A stretch of DNA of 64,000 nucleotides from Sphingobacteriaceae bacterium UBA2059 (lineage in GTDB: Bacteria > Bacteroidota > Bacteroidia > Sphingobacteriales > Sphingobacteriaceae), in the NCBI GenBank assembly GCA_002332615.1, contig DDAL01000008.1, positions 281,037 to 345,036 on the forward strand, given 5' to 3'. The notes under the pieces were generated by a model. That model did not search any database. It was not told the origin of the DNA and was given only the letters and a program-made list of their open reading frames with translations. Below are positions 43,723 to 52,776 of the stretch, one piece after another; position 1 is the first letter of the stretch, and every line of letters begins with the position of its first letter. Position numbers and translations under genes: made by a program.

Positions 43723-44897
43723 TGGTCCGTATCCTGATCCAGGCGGCGGCTACCTTCGTATAGTTCATATTCGAACAAACGGCAATCGAGCTTTCCGTTA
43801 TAGAATTCTATCCGGCGTGAGGCTTTCAAGCCTATTTTCTTAGCAAGATCGGCATTGCCGGTAAATACGTAGCCGTGATACCCTTTGCATTCCTGTTTTA
43901 TAAAATCGCCTATGCGTTTGTAAGTCGCTTCCAGCTTGCTGTGAATGCCCAGCCTCTCGCCATATTCGGGATTAAAGAAGATAATTCCTTTTCCTTCCGG
44001 TACGGTAGTCTCGGCAAAATCGCACACTTCAAACTCAATAAACTGATCCACGCCTGCAGTTTTTGCATTTTTGCGGGCTATATCAATGGCCTCTTCTGAA
44101 ATGTCACTTGCAATAATTCTCGTTCGAACATCTTTTTTAATCTTATCTTTTAATTCTCGACGCGCAGCGAAGAAAACTTGTTCGTCATAGCCTATAATGT
44201 GCATAAAGCCATAGTTCATGCGAAAAAGGCCTGGCTTTCTGTTAGTAGCAAGCATTGCAGCTTCGATAGCCAGAGTACCCGAACCGCACATGGGGTTTAC
44301 AAAAGGCTCTTTCATGTCCCAGCGTGTAGCCATAAGTGTTGCTGCGGCAAGAGCCTCCAGCATGGGAGCTTTTCCTGGAAGCTTCCTGTAGGAATGCTTT
44401 GAAATTACCTCGCCGGAAGTGTCCAGATATATTTCAGCCTCCTCGTCCCTCCAGTATAAATGGATAACGGCTTTATTCTTTTCAGACCCTGTATTGGGCC
44501 GCATCCCTTTTTTTTCACGAATGCGATCGACAATAGCATCTTTTACCTTTACATTGGCAAACAGTGGGGTACGAATGTATTCATTATCAACATTTGAAGT
44601 GATAGAGACGTAGCCGCTGGGGTCAATGAGCTCTTCCCATTCGATACTCAGCAGTTCCTGATAAAGGTGCTCAGGAGTTTCTGCATTAAAACTTTTTAAA
44701 GAATAGAGTATCTGACTGGCTACGCTGAGATTGAGATTGAGGACAATGCAATCATTTACTGTTCCTTCCAGCTCTACGCCGGTCTGATAATGACTTTTTA
44801 TTGTAAAACCAAGTTCTTCAACCTCTTTGATGAGGTAGCTTACCAGGCGTTTATTGCATGTAATTAAAATGCGGGAGGGTGTGTTGAAAACTTGCAT
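43719..44897 (-). CDS. THUMP-domain class I RNA methyltransferase
   Basis: A 392-residue methyltransferase of the RlmL-N/YpsC type, expected to make N2-methylguanosine in 23S rRNA. The N-terminal part (about 1-160) holds the ferredoxin-like and THUMP domains. The C-terminal Rossmann domain has NPMCGSGTLAIEAAMLATN (SAM site), IIASDISEEAIDIARKNAK and the target-base motif FFNPEYGERLG. The second Pro of the NPPY catalytic motif is replaced by Glu; from memory this variant also occurs in other Bacteroidota proteins. The exact target base is inferred from the family. Confidence 0.87.
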   Translation of the reverse strand: MQVFNTPSRILITCNKRLVSYLIKEVEELGFTIKSHYQTGVELEGTVNDCIVLNLNLSVASQILYSLKSFNAETPEHLYQELLSIEWEELIDPSGYVSITSNVDNEYIRTPLFANVKVKDAIVDRIREKKGMRPNTGSEKNKAVIHLYWRDEEAEIYLDTSGEVISKHSYRKLPGKAPMLEALAAATLMATRWDMKEPFVNPMCGSGTLAIEAAMLATNRKPGLFRMNYGFMHIIGYDEQVFFAARRELKDKIKKDVRTRIIASDISEEAIDIARKNAKTAGVDQFIEFEVCDFAETTVPEGKGIIFFNPEYGERLGIHSKLEATYKRIGDFIKQECKGYHGYVFTGNADLAKKIGLKASRRIEFYNGKLDCRLFEYELYEGSRRLDQDTDH

Positions 44898-44965
44898 AGC
44901 TAAATTGCGAAGTTAATCAATTAAATTTGTGACTTTATTAAAAATTGATTAAAGGAGCCCCTGGC

Positions 44966-45331
44966 ATGGATATAAAAGGAAAGGTACATGAAATTTCACC
45001 TGTGATAAATGTAACAGACACATTTAAAAAGCGCGAACTCATTGTAGAGTATGCAGAAAATCCGTCATTTCCTGAATATATAAAGTTCGAAGCTTTGCAG
45101 GATAAAGTGAATTTGTTTGATGCTGTGAAAGTGGGTGAAGAAATAGAGGTATTTTTCAACCTGCGCGGACGCCCTTGGACAGACCGTAATGGAAAGACTT
45201 CCTACTTTAACTCCCTGGTGGCATGGCGGGTTAACGTATTGAGCGGCGCAGATGCAGCCGGCAGCTCTCCTGAAATTGCTCCTCATCAAAGCTTTGATGA
45301 ACCTGGAGCTGAAGATGATCTTCCTTTTTAA
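44966..45331 (+). CDS. DUF3127 protein with SSB-like C-terminal tail
   Basis: A 121-residue protein starting at the ATG at 44966, eight bases after an AAAGGAG ribosome-binding site at 44951-44957; a TTG at 44945 is in frame but overlaps that site. The N-terminal 85 residues form one OB-fold-like beta domain (MDIKGKVHEISPVINVTDTF, then VFFNLRGRPWTDRNGKTSYFNSLVAWRV). An acidic tail ending DDLPF follows. That end resembles the conserved C-terminal tip of single-stranded DNA-binding protein (DDxxPF), which docks repair and replication proteins. A nucleic-acid role is suggested but unproven. Confidence 0.8.
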   Translation: MDIKGKVHEISPVINVTDTFKKRELIVEYAENPSFPEYIKFEALQDKVNLFDAVKVGEEIEVFFNLRGRPWTDRNGKTSYFNSLVAWRVNVLSGADAAGSSPEIAPHQSFDEPGAEDDLPF

Positions 45332-45370
45332 TCTCTTAGCCTACCACAGCAGGTACCTTTCGATTCCGGG

Positions 45371-45390
45371 GTGTTAAAAAGTGTTAAAAG
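45371..45390. promoter_or_regulatory. Direct repeat GTGTTAAAA x 2 upstream of a kinase-regulator pair
   Basis: GTGTTAAAA begins at 45371 and again at 45381 (10-bp period), about 25 bp upstream of the -7 element at 45415. Tandem TGTTAA half-sites are typical of OmpR-family regulators, and the operon encodes one, so autoregulation is possible. The geometry is less tidy than at 37211-37232. Confidence 0.4.
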
Positions 45391-45414
45391 CTGTCTTCTA
45401 ATGACATGCTTCGT

Positions 45415-45422
45415 TACTTTTG
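45415..45422 (+). promoter_or_regulatory. -7 element of the two-component operon
   Basis: TACTTTTG matches TAnnTTTG exactly. The predicted transcription start lies at or within a few bases of the ATG at 45429, so the message would be leaderless or nearly so. Confidence 0.5.
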
Positions 45423-45428
45423 TGTTGC

Positions 45429-47276
45429 ATGCGTAGGAAAAACATTCGTTTGATAGTAGCTCTGATGGCCTTTGCTTTATTGGGAGTAATGGCTATGCAG
45501 TTTTATTTTTTAAAGGAATCCTTTCGGCAAAAGTCCCAGTTATTTGATCTTTCGGTAAATAATTCCCTGAGCGAAGTAACCGACCAGTTATCGCGCAAAG
45601 ATGCTATGCTGTTTGCCCGTCGCAGGGCAATGGCCGAAGAGGAGCAGCGCAAAGAAAGCATTAAGCAGCAGGAGCGGGATAAAGCCGGCCGTCAGGCTGA
45701 GCAGTTTGCCATGCGAATTAAATCTTTAAACGAACAGATCGAACAGGACTTTAAGCGCCGTGACAGCAATTTGCGCAGGCAGTTCCCCCGTATTATAACC
45801 ATTGATAACGATTTTTATGAAACCTATTTCCGTGACCCGAAAGAGCTTAGTAAGGTCAGGCTACAGGTACGCCTTCATGAGTCAATTGATAACTACGGCC
45901 AGGTCTTTCAAAATGAAGTACACGAGCTGTATGTTGAAAATCCGGGTAAGCTGGGCTTAAAGAAGCGCCGGAACAGGCAGTTAGATACCATTTATTATCT
46001 GGCCGAAGATCCGGTATACGGCCTGCGTGTTGTATCATTGCCTCGCAAGAGCAAACTGTTGCAGCAGCAGCTGTTTAAAGCCCGCCAGGAGCAGGAGGCC
46101 GAACGCTTAAGGAAAGAGGAGCAGATGCGCGAGGTAAAGAAGATGAATCACTTCTTCAGTGCCGGAAGCAGTTCTGCACAGCGAAAAACGATATTTGAAG
46201 ACCTTGCAAATGACTATGAACAGTACAATACCCCTTTGCTAAGCAGGGTAAATCCAAATACGCTTGATACCTTATTAAGGGCAGCCTTTAAAAGCCGCGG
46301 AATCGATCTTCCGTTTACCTATAGCATTTCGCTGGAGGGTAAGGACTCCTTACTCTTTGCTACAAACCAGCATCAGAGTTATCCGCAGGACCACATGTAT
46401 ACTACTATCTTATTTCCTAAAGACATTATTGATAACAAGGGTATACTTTCGGTTAATTTTCCTGACAAGGATAAGTATATGATGAAGAACATGAATGCAG
46501 TGCTAGCCTCCTCGGCGGGCCTTTTGCTGCTTATGATCGGTTGCTTCGCGTATACCATCTTTGCTATCTTCAAGCAAAAGAAGATATCCGAGATGAAAAC
46601 AGATTTCATTAATAACATGACTCACGAGTTTAAGACTCCCGTTTCAACCATCATGATAGCCAGCGAAGCGCTTAAAGATCCCGAGATAACACAAGACCAG
46701 TCGCGTGTTAACAGACTTGCAGGAGTGATCTATGATGAAAATGCCCGGCTTGGAAGCCATATAGAGCGGGTACTAAACGTTGCGCGGCTAGATAAAGGAG
46801 AACTTCGCCTGGAGTTCAGACAAGTGGACATAAACGACCTTATGGCAGCTATTGTAGATAGTATGGATTTGCAGTTTGTTAAAAGAGGCGCTAAGGTAAC
46901 AACTCGGTTTAATGCTTCCGATGCGGTAGTGAATGGAGACGAGCTTCATTTAAGCAACGTGTTTTTCAATCTAATAGACAATGCCTTAAAGTACAGTCAG
47001 GATACCCCTGAAATTGAAATAAGCACCTTTACCACGGGCCGTAACCTCCATGTGAGGGTAGCAGACAAAGGAATGGGCATGAGTAAGGATCAGTTACTGA
47101 AAATATTTGACCAGTTTTATCGCATACCCACAGGAAACATACATGATGTAAAGGGATTTGGACTTGGGCTCAGCTATGTGCACGATATCGTGAAGAAGCA
47201 TAAGGGCAATGTAAAAGTAAAGAGTGAAAAAGACAAAGGGTCAGAGTTCGAAATAATAGTGCCGTTAACTAGTTAG
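45429..47276 (+). CDS. Sensor histidine kinase with coiled-coil periplasmic domain
   Basis: A 615-residue membrane kinase. The first membrane helix is at about 7-27. A roughly 320-residue periplasmic domain follows, including a charged coiled-coil stretch (about 55-105, rich in Glu, Gln, Arg) and a second one near 220-240. The second membrane helix lies at about 353-377. The cytoplasmic part has a HisKA box with the phospho-acceptor in NNMTHEFKTPVS, NLIDNALKYS, DKGMGMS and FGLGLSYVHDIVKKH. TTG at 45420 is in frame, but the ATG at 45429 was chosen. It is followed 13 bp later by its probable response regulator. The signal is unknown. Confidence 0.9.
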   Translation: MRRKNIRLIVALMAFALLGVMAMQFYFLKESFRQKSQLFDLSVNNSLSEVTDQLSRKDAMLFARRRAMAEEEQRKESIKQQERDKAGRQAEQFAMRIKSLNEQIEQDFKRRDSNLRRQFPRIITIDNDFYETYFRDPKELSKVRLQVRLHESIDNYGQVFQNEVHELYVENPGKLGLKKRRNRQLDTIYYLAEDPVYGLRVVSLPRKSKLLQQQLFKARQEQEAERLRKEEQMREVKKMNHFFSAGSSSAQRKTIFEDLANDYEQYNTPLLSRVNPNTLDTLLRAAFKSRGIDLPFTYSISLEGKDSLLFATNQHQSYPQDHMYTTILFPKDIIDNKGILSVNFPDKDKYMMKNMNAVLASSAGLLLLMIGCFAYTIFAIFKQKKISEMKTDFINNMTHEFKTPVSTIMIASEALKDPEITQDQSRVNRLAGVIYDENARLGSHIERVLNVARLDKGELRLEFRQVDINDLMAAIVDSMDLQFVKRGAKVTTRFNASDAVVNGDELHLSNVFFNLIDNALKYSQDTPEIEISTFTTGRNLHVRVADKGMGMSKDQLLKIFDQFYRIPTGNIHDVKGFGLGLSYVHDIVKKHKGNVKVKSEKDKGSEFEIIVPLTS

Positions 47277-47289
47277 CCTAATAGCAAAT

Positions 47290-47976
47290 ATGAAAAAGAT
47301 TTTATTGGTAGAAGACGATCCTAACCTCGGTATGTTAATCGAAGAATATTTGCAGATAAAAGGAAAGTTCACAGTGGCACTGGCAAGGGACGGCGATGAA
47401 GGCCTCAAAGTCTTTAAAAGCAGCCGCTTTGACCTTTGTATTCTGGATGTAATGATGCCAAAGAAGGACGGCTTTTCATTAGGTAAAGACATCAGGCGAC
47501 TTGATCCTCACGTGCCGATTATATTTGCAACCGCAAAGTCAATGATTGAAGATAAGTCTCAGGCATTTAACCTTGGAGGAGATGACTATATAACCAAGCC
47601 TTTCAGGATTGAAGAGCTGCTGATGCGCATCAATGCCCTACTAAAGCGTGTGTCAAACCAAGGTAAGGCAGAAGACGATGGGGTGTTTTCTTTAGGCTCC
47701 TACACCTTTGACTATCAGGCTCAGCTTATACGCAAGGGCGAGGCCCAGCAAAAGCTTTCCACAAAAGAGGCAGAGCTTCTGCGCTTGCTCTGTATGAAGA
47801 AGAACGATATCCTTACCCGGGAAGAAGCTTTAATAAGTATATGGCACGATGATAACTACTTCAATGGCCGCAGCATGGATGTGTTTTTGAGTAAACTTCG
47901 GAAATACCTCAAAGATGACCCTTCTGTAGAGATACTTAATGTACACGGCAAAGGATATAAATTAATGGCAGGTTAA
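47290..47976 (+). CDS. OmpR-family response regulator
   Basis: A 228-residue regulator. The receiver domain has acidic residues in LLVEDD (8-10), the phospho-acceptor Asp53 in ILDVMMPKKDG and the Lys in ITKPF (about 103). The C-terminal winged-helix DNA-binding domain (about 130-228) has STKEAELLRLLCMKKNDILTREEAL and SMDVFLSKLRKYLKDDP. It forms a pair with the kinase 13 bp upstream and may bind the direct repeat at 45371-45390. Confidence 0.93.
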   Translation: MKKILLVEDDPNLGMLIEEYLQIKGKFTVALARDGDEGLKVFKSSRFDLCILDVMMPKKDGFSLGKDIRRLDPHVPIIFATAKSMIEDKSQAFNLGGDDYITKPFRIEELLMRINALLKRVSNQGKAEDDGVFSLGSYTFDYQAQLIRKGEAQQKLSTKEAELLRLLCMKKNDILTREEALISIWHDDNYFNGRSMDVFLSKLRKYLKDDPSVEILNVHGKGYKLMAG

Positions 47977-48121
47977 GCACCTATGTCGCGGCAGGCAGGC
48001 AGCACTGTTGGTCTCCCCGGCAAGTAACAGGTGCCATAGCGGCAAAGAGGGATTGCGTCAACCCTGCGTGCGACTGATCTTCATTCGACAGAAGTGCTGC
48101 TGCCAGTCACTTTACAGGGTT

Positions 48122-49336
48122 TTACCGGTTGGAAACAATCATTAGTTCTAAATCTTTCAGCGGCAGATTAAAGCGTTCAGCAAGATCGGCATTAGTAAGA
48201 TGTCCCTGGAAAAGATAAGTAGCGCTAAGAATACCAGGCCGTTTCCATATAAGCTTCTTAATGCACCCAAGCTCTCCAATTTCCTGCAGAACAGGAGTAA
48301 AAATATTGGTAAGCGCATAGGTAGCAGTTCGCGCAACCCTTGAGGCAATATTAGGCACACAGTAATGAATTACATCATACTTGCGAAATACAGGACGGTC
48401 ATGCGTAGTAAGCTCGGAGGTTTCGAAGCAGCCCCCCTGGTCAATGCTCACATCAATAATAACTGAGTTTGGTTTCATACGGCTAACCGTTTCTTCACTA
48501 ACCACACAAGGGCTTCGGCCATGCTCGGCACGAATGGCGCCGATAACAACATCGCTGGATGCAATAGCCTTTTGCATTACAATTGGCTGCATTACAGAGG
48601 TAAACACTCGGTTACTGATATTATTTTGTATTCTTTTTAATCGGTATAAGGACTCGTCAAACACTTTTACCTGAGCTCCCAGAGCAATAGCCGTGCGGGC
48701 AGCATATTCTGCCACCGTACCAGCGCCAAGAATCACTATCTCCGTGCAAGGCACCCCTGTAATGCCTCCCAGCATAAGGCCTTTTCCTCCAAAAGGGTTA
48801 CTCAAATACTCTGCTGCTATAAGAATGGAAGTTGCTCCTACAATTTCCCCCATGGAGCGTACCACACTCAGCGAACCACCCTCGTCTCTAAAGTATTCAA
48901 ATGCCAGAGCTGTAATGCGCTTTTTTATCATCGCCTCCAAAAGCTCGGCTTTCAAAGATGCAGGCACCAGCGAAGACAAGAGTATCTGCATAGGTTTCAT
49001 AAGCGCTATTTCCTCAAATGTAGGAGGGGTCACTTTTATAACAATATCGCACTTATAAACTTCTTTGGCGCTGTAAGCAATAATGGCACCCTGTTCCGAA
49101 TACTTGTCATCACTGAAATTGGCCCCTTCGCCTGCTCCGGTTTCAAAGATGATCTTGTGCCCAAGCTGAACTAGCAATGCTACGGACAACGGGGTAAGAG
49201 GCGTTCTATTTTCCTGCATACCCGTTTCTTTAGGCACACCTATCGAGAAGCTTTTTTTGCTGCTCCGGGTTTTAAGCATGGCCTCTTGAGGCTGTATCAG
49301 TGCTTGTTTAGCAATATCAGATAGTTCAGAAAGCAT
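48122..49336 (-). CDS. ald: Alanine dehydrogenase
   Basis: A 404-residue NAD-dependent enzyme of the AlaDH/PNT family interconverting L-alanine and pyruvate plus ammonia. SIGVPKETGMQENRTPLTP carries the substrate-binding Arg, FETGAGEGANFSDDKY the next conserved block, VILGAGTVAEYAARTAIALGAQVKVFDE the NAD site, and IDVSIDQGGCFETS the active-site Asp region. It has an N-terminal extension of about 30 residues before the usual start, seen in some Bacteroidota proteins. It lies upstream of convergent two-component genes and 40 bp downstream of tsaE. Confidence 0.9.
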   Translation of the reverse strand: MLSELSDIAKQALIQPQEAMLKTRSSKKSFSIGVPKETGMQENRTPLTPLSVALLVQLGHKIIFETGAGEGANFSDDKYSEQGAIIAYSAKEVYKCDIVIKVTPPTFEEIALMKPMQILLSSLVPASLKAELLEAMIKKRITALAFEYFRDEGGSLSVVRSMGEIVGATSILIAAEYLSNPFGGKGLMLGGITGVPCTEIVILGAGTVAEYAARTAIALGAQVKVFDESLYRLKRIQNNISNRVFTSVMQPIVMQKAIASSDVVIGAIRAEHGRSPCVVSEETVSRMKPNSVIIDVSIDQGGCFETSELTTHDRPVFRKYDVIHYCVPNIASRVARTATYALTNIFTPVLQEIGELGCIKKLIWKRPGILSATYLFQGHLTNADLAERFNLPLKDLELMIVSNR

Positions 49337-49376
49337 AATAGAGGTTCCAAAAAGTAAGCATATATAAAAAACAAAC

Positions 49377-49787
49377 CTATTTGATTGATATGAGCCTTTC
49401 GGCTGGCCCTTTTGTGTTCAGTTGCACCTTTACGCAGTTACGCGGCAAAAGGTTAGGTATATTATCCGGCCACTCAATAAAACAGTAGTTACCCGAGCAA
49501 AAATAGTCTTCAGTGCCAATATCCAACGCTTCATACTGATTCTTAAGTCTATAAAAGTCAAAATGATAAACAGGACCTTGCGGCGATTTATATTCATTTA
49601 TAATGGAAAACGTCGGACTTGATACATTTTCCGAAACTCCCAGCTCCTGTGCTATGGCTTTAATAAAAGTCGTTTTTCCGGCGCCCAGGTCTCCGTAAAA
49701 AAGAAATACCTTCTTGTCATTAGCGTATTCTAAAAGCTGTTTAGCTGCCGGGCCAAGCTCTGGCAGACTCGAAACTGTTATTTCCAT
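49377..49787 (-). CDS. tsaE: tRNA threonylcarbamoyladenosine biosynthesis ATPase
   Basis: A 136-residue P-loop protein needed, with TsaB, TsaC and TsaD, for t6A37 modification of tRNA. The Walker A is in FYGDLGAGKTTFIKAIAQELG (about 31-50), followed by SPTFSIINEY and the YHFDFYRLK motif with CFIEWPDNI. Its length is standard. It lies 27 bp after porX and 40 bp before ald on the same strand. Confidence 0.94.
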   Translation of the reverse strand: MEITVSSLPELGPAAKQLLEYANDKKVFLFYGDLGAGKTTFIKAIAQELGVSENVSSPTFSIINEYKSPQGPVYHFDFYRLKNQYEALDIGTEDYFCSGNYCFIEWPDNIPNLLPRNCVKVQLNTKGPAERLISIK

Positions 49788-49814
49788 TAGTTTATTATTA
49801 CGGGTGTGTTTTTA

Positions 49815-51368
49815 TTACCTGGGGCTGTATGTAACATAAGGAACAATCATTTCCTCGAGCGATATCCCTCCATGCTGAAAGGTTTCATTGTAAAAGTTAA
49901 CGAAATGATTGTAGTTATTTGGATACACAAAGTAGCTGTCCTCTTTGGCAAAAATAAAGCTTGAGCTTACATGCAGTTTAGGAAGAAAAGCATCATGAGG
50001 GTTCTTAATGTGGAAAACCTCTTTAGGGCTAAAGTTCAGGTTCTTACCCTGTTTATAGCGAAGATTCGTATTGGTATTCCGATCGCCTACTACCTTGCTC
50101 GGATGTTTTACCCGTATAGTCCCATGGTCAGTAGTAATAACAAGCTTTACTTTCTTCTGAGAGAGTTTTTTAATAAGATCCAAAAGCGGAGAGTGGACAA
50201 ACCACGACAACGTTAAAGAGCGGTAGGCAGCCTCATCATTTGCCAGTTCGCGTATCATAGCCATATCAGTACGGGCATGCGAAAGCATGTCCACAAAGTT
50301 ATAAACGATAGCATTTACCTCGTTGCCCATCAGGTTATTATAATTCTCTGATATTTCCTTTCCCTGTTCAAACGTCAGTATCTTCGAATAGGAATGTTTA
50401 ACGTCCCGGCGCAGGACCCTGCTTAACTGATCGCTGAAGAACTCGCCTTCATATAAGTTCTTTCCTCCATCATCCTCATCGTTTTGCCATAGCTTTGGAA
50501 AGCGCTTTTCCATATCCAGAGGCAGCAAGCCCGAAAAAATAGAGTTACGGGCATACTGGGTAGCAGTGGGAAGTACGCTGAAATAAGTGTCTTCGTCATC
50601 CACCCTGAAATATTCGCCAATGATCGGGTTTATAATCTTCCATTGGTCGTAGCGAAGATTATCTATCAGTATAAAGAAAGTGGGAGTTTCCGGATCCAGT
50701 ACAGGAAGTAACTTTTTACGCAGCAGCTGGTGCGACATGGTGGGCGCCGATACCGGATCTTTCAGCCAGCCGGCATAATTCTTTTCAATAAATTTTGAAA
50801 ACTGCATATTTGCCTCGGCCTTTTGCATGGTCAGAATCTCGTGCATGCCCGCATCTTCCAGTTTCTCCAGTGAAAGTTCCCAGTAGATGAGTTTTTTATA
50901 AACATCCACCCATTCTGCATAGCTCAGATTATCGTTTAGCGTCATGCCGAGGTTACGAAAATCCTGCTGATAGGCCATAGAGGTTTTCTGACTTATTAAG
51001 CGCTTATTTTCGGTAAACTTTTTTATGGTAAGCTGAATTTGCTTTGGGTTTACAGGTTTAATAAGGTAATCATCTATCTTTGAGCCAATGGCATCTTCCA
51101 TTACATGCTCTTCTTCATTTTTAGTGATAAGAACAACCGGCACCTCCGGGTTAATGTTCTTAATTTCAACCAAAGTTTCCAGGCCTGTAAGGCCAGGCAT
51201 ATTTTCATCTAAAAAAACAATGTCAAAATTGTTATTACGAAAGGCTTCCAGCGCATCTGTTCCGTTGGTGCAGGTTTTAACCTCATATCCCTTGTCGGTA
51301 AGAAAAATTATATGCGGTTTCAGGAGGTCAATTTCGTCATCTGCCCATAGTATTGTTGTGCCTTGCAT
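49815..51368 (-). CDS. porX: PorX: response regulator fused to PglZ phosphatase domain
   Basis: A 517-residue two-domain protein. The N-terminal CheY-like receiver has the phospho-acceptor Asp54 in VFLDENMPGLTG and a Lys in LIKPV. The C-terminal PglZ/alkaline-phosphatase-like domain has FFILIDNLRYDQW, containing a metal-binding Asp, and ITTDHGTIRVKHPSK with the paired Asp-His ligands. PorX is known as a regulator of the type IX secretion system together with the kinase PorY; its output domain has nucleotide-cleaving phosphodiesterase activity in studied homologues. No porY or T9SS structural gene is in the window. Confidence 0.92.
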   Translation of the reverse strand: MQGTTILWADDEIDLLKPHIIFLTDKGYEVKTCTNGTDALEAFRNNNFDIVFLDENMPGLTGLETLVEIKNINPEVPVVLITKNEEEHVMEDAIGSKIDDYLIKPVNPKQIQLTIKKFTENKRLISQKTSMAYQQDFRNLGMTLNDNLSYAEWVDVYKKLIYWELSLEKLEDAGMHEILTMQKAEANMQFSKFIEKNYAGWLKDPVSAPTMSHQLLRKKLLPVLDPETPTFFILIDNLRYDQWKIINPIIGEYFRVDDEDTYFSVLPTATQYARNSIFSGLLPLDMEKRFPKLWQNDEDDGGKNLYEGEFFSDQLSRVLRRDVKHSYSKILTFEQGKEISENYNNLMGNEVNAIVYNFVDMLSHARTDMAMIRELANDEAAYRSLTLSWFVHSPLLDLIKKLSQKKVKLVITTDHGTIRVKHPSKVVGDRNTNTNLRYKQGKNLNFSPKEVFHIKNPHDAFLPKLHVSSSFIFAKEDSYFVYPNNYNHFVNFYNETFQHGGISLEEMIVPYVTYSPR

Positions 51369-51465
51369 AGTTAAGTACTTAGATATCTATTAAATTAAAT
51401 AAAGTATAACAATAAAAGACAAGTTTTGTATTGAAATTAACAGATTTGTTTGAAGTATTTTTAAA

Positions 51466-52707
51466 GTGAAGAAGAACAAGATCATAAACGACCCGGTGTA
51501 CGGGTTTGTTACCATCCCGCAAGGAATCATTCAGGATTTAATAGAACACCCTTATTTTCAACGATTGAGGAACATCAAGCAGATGGGACTGGCCAATCTG
51601 GTTTACCCCGGTGCTTTGCATACCAGGTTCCACCATGCCCTGGGTGCCATGCATCTCATGAAAATGGCTGTAGACACCCTAAGGAGCAAAGATGTCGTCA
51701 TTACTGCCGAAGAAGAAGAAGCCGTGCTCATAGCCATCCTTTTACACGACATTGGCCATGGTCCTTACTCGCATGCTTTGGAACACTCAATTGTCAGCGA
51801 CATTTCTCATGAGCATATTTCAGCCTTGTTAATGAACAGACTGAACGACGATTTTGACAACAGGCTCAGTTTGGCCATGCAAATATTCAATAACCAGTAT
51901 CCCAAGGCTTTCCTCCATCAGCTGGTGTCGGGCCAGCTGGATACCGATCGTATGGATTACCTAAGCAGAGATAGTTTTTTTACAGGTGTTTCCGAAGGCA
52001 TTATTGGCTTTGACCGGATTATAAAAATGATGAACGTATTTGACGGCCAGCTTGTAATCGAAGAAAAAGGTATTTATTCGGTAGAAAAGTTCCTCATTGC
52101 CCGCAGGCTGATGTATTGGCAGGTTTACTTTCACAAAACAGCTTATGCCGCCGAGCATCTGCTTGTAAATATACTGCGCCGGGCCAAGTATGTGGTCTCT
52201 AAGGGCGAAGAACAACTTTTTGCCACCCCTGCCTTCAGTCACTTCTTACACAATACCATAAGCCGGGCTGATTTTGAAAGCAGCAGCCAACACCTCGGCT
52301 ACTTTACACTCTTAGATGATTTTGACATATTTACCTCTGTAAAAGTATGGAAAGACAGTAAAGACTTTGTGCTATCCTACCTGTGCGAAAGCCTGCTGCG
52401 CAGAAAGCTCTATAAAAGCGAAATTGGAAATGAGCCGGTTGATCACCTGCGTAAGCGAAGCTTTGAAAAAAAGGCGATGGAAATGTTTCCTGTAGGCCCG
52501 GAAGATATTCCCTACTTTGTATTCGACGATGTTATTGTAAACGAAGCTTATCGGGTGGACGACGGCAATATTAACATCCTAAAAAAGAACTCAGTCATAT
52601 TAGATATTGCCTCCGCATCTGATAATTCAACGCTCCAGGCCTTTGCCCAAAAGGTAAGTAAATACATCCTCTGCTATGCCTCCGAGTTAAAAGGCGTTGT
52701 AAATTAA
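51466..52707 (+). CDS. HD-domain phosphohydrolase
   Basis: A 413-residue protein of the dGTPase-like HD superfamily, starting at GTG 51466. NDPVYGFVTIP, HPYFQRLRNIKQMGLANLVYPGALHTRFHHALGAMHLM supplies the first His ligand, ILLHDIGHGPYSHALEHSI the HD pair, and DTDRMDYLSRDSFFTGV the last Asp. It is a cytoplasmic metal-dependent phosphohydrolase, probably acting on nucleotides. It is divergent from porX and 69 bp upstream of lpxD, which has its own promoter. Confidence 0.88.
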   Translation: MKKNKIINDPVYGFVTIPQGIIQDLIEHPYFQRLRNIKQMGLANLVYPGALHTRFHHALGAMHLMKMAVDTLRSKDVVITAEEEEAVLIAILLHDIGHGPYSHALEHSIVSDISHEHISALLMNRLNDDFDNRLSLAMQIFNNQYPKAFLHQLVSGQLDTDRMDYLSRDSFFTGVSEGIIGFDRIIKMMNVFDGQLVIEEKGIYSVEKFLIARRLMYWQVYFHKTAYAAEHLLVNILRRAKYVVSKGEEQLFATPAFSHFLHNTISRADFESSSQHLGYFTLLDDFDIFTSVKVWKDSKDFVLSYLCESLLRRKLYKSEIGNEPVDHLRKRSFEKKAMEMFPVGPEDIPYFVFDDVIVNEAYRVDDGNINILKKNSVILDIASASDNSTLQAFAQKVSKYILCYASELKGVVN

Positions 52708-52740
52708 GTATTTATGCTTTTTTTGACTTGTATTTTACAA

Positions 52741-52772
52741 TTTGTTCATATCTTATATAAGATTTAAATTTG
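52741..52772 (+). promoter_or_regulatory. lpx operon promoter (-33 TTTG and -7 TAAATTTG)
   Basis: TTTG at 52741-52744 and TAAATTTG at 52765-52772 are separated by 20 bp, the consensus arrangement for Bacteroidota primary-sigma promoters. The transcription start would fall at or very near the lpxD ATG (52777), so the message may be leaderless. It is the most complete promoter seen in the window. Confidence 0.75.
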
Positions 52773-52776
52773 CACG

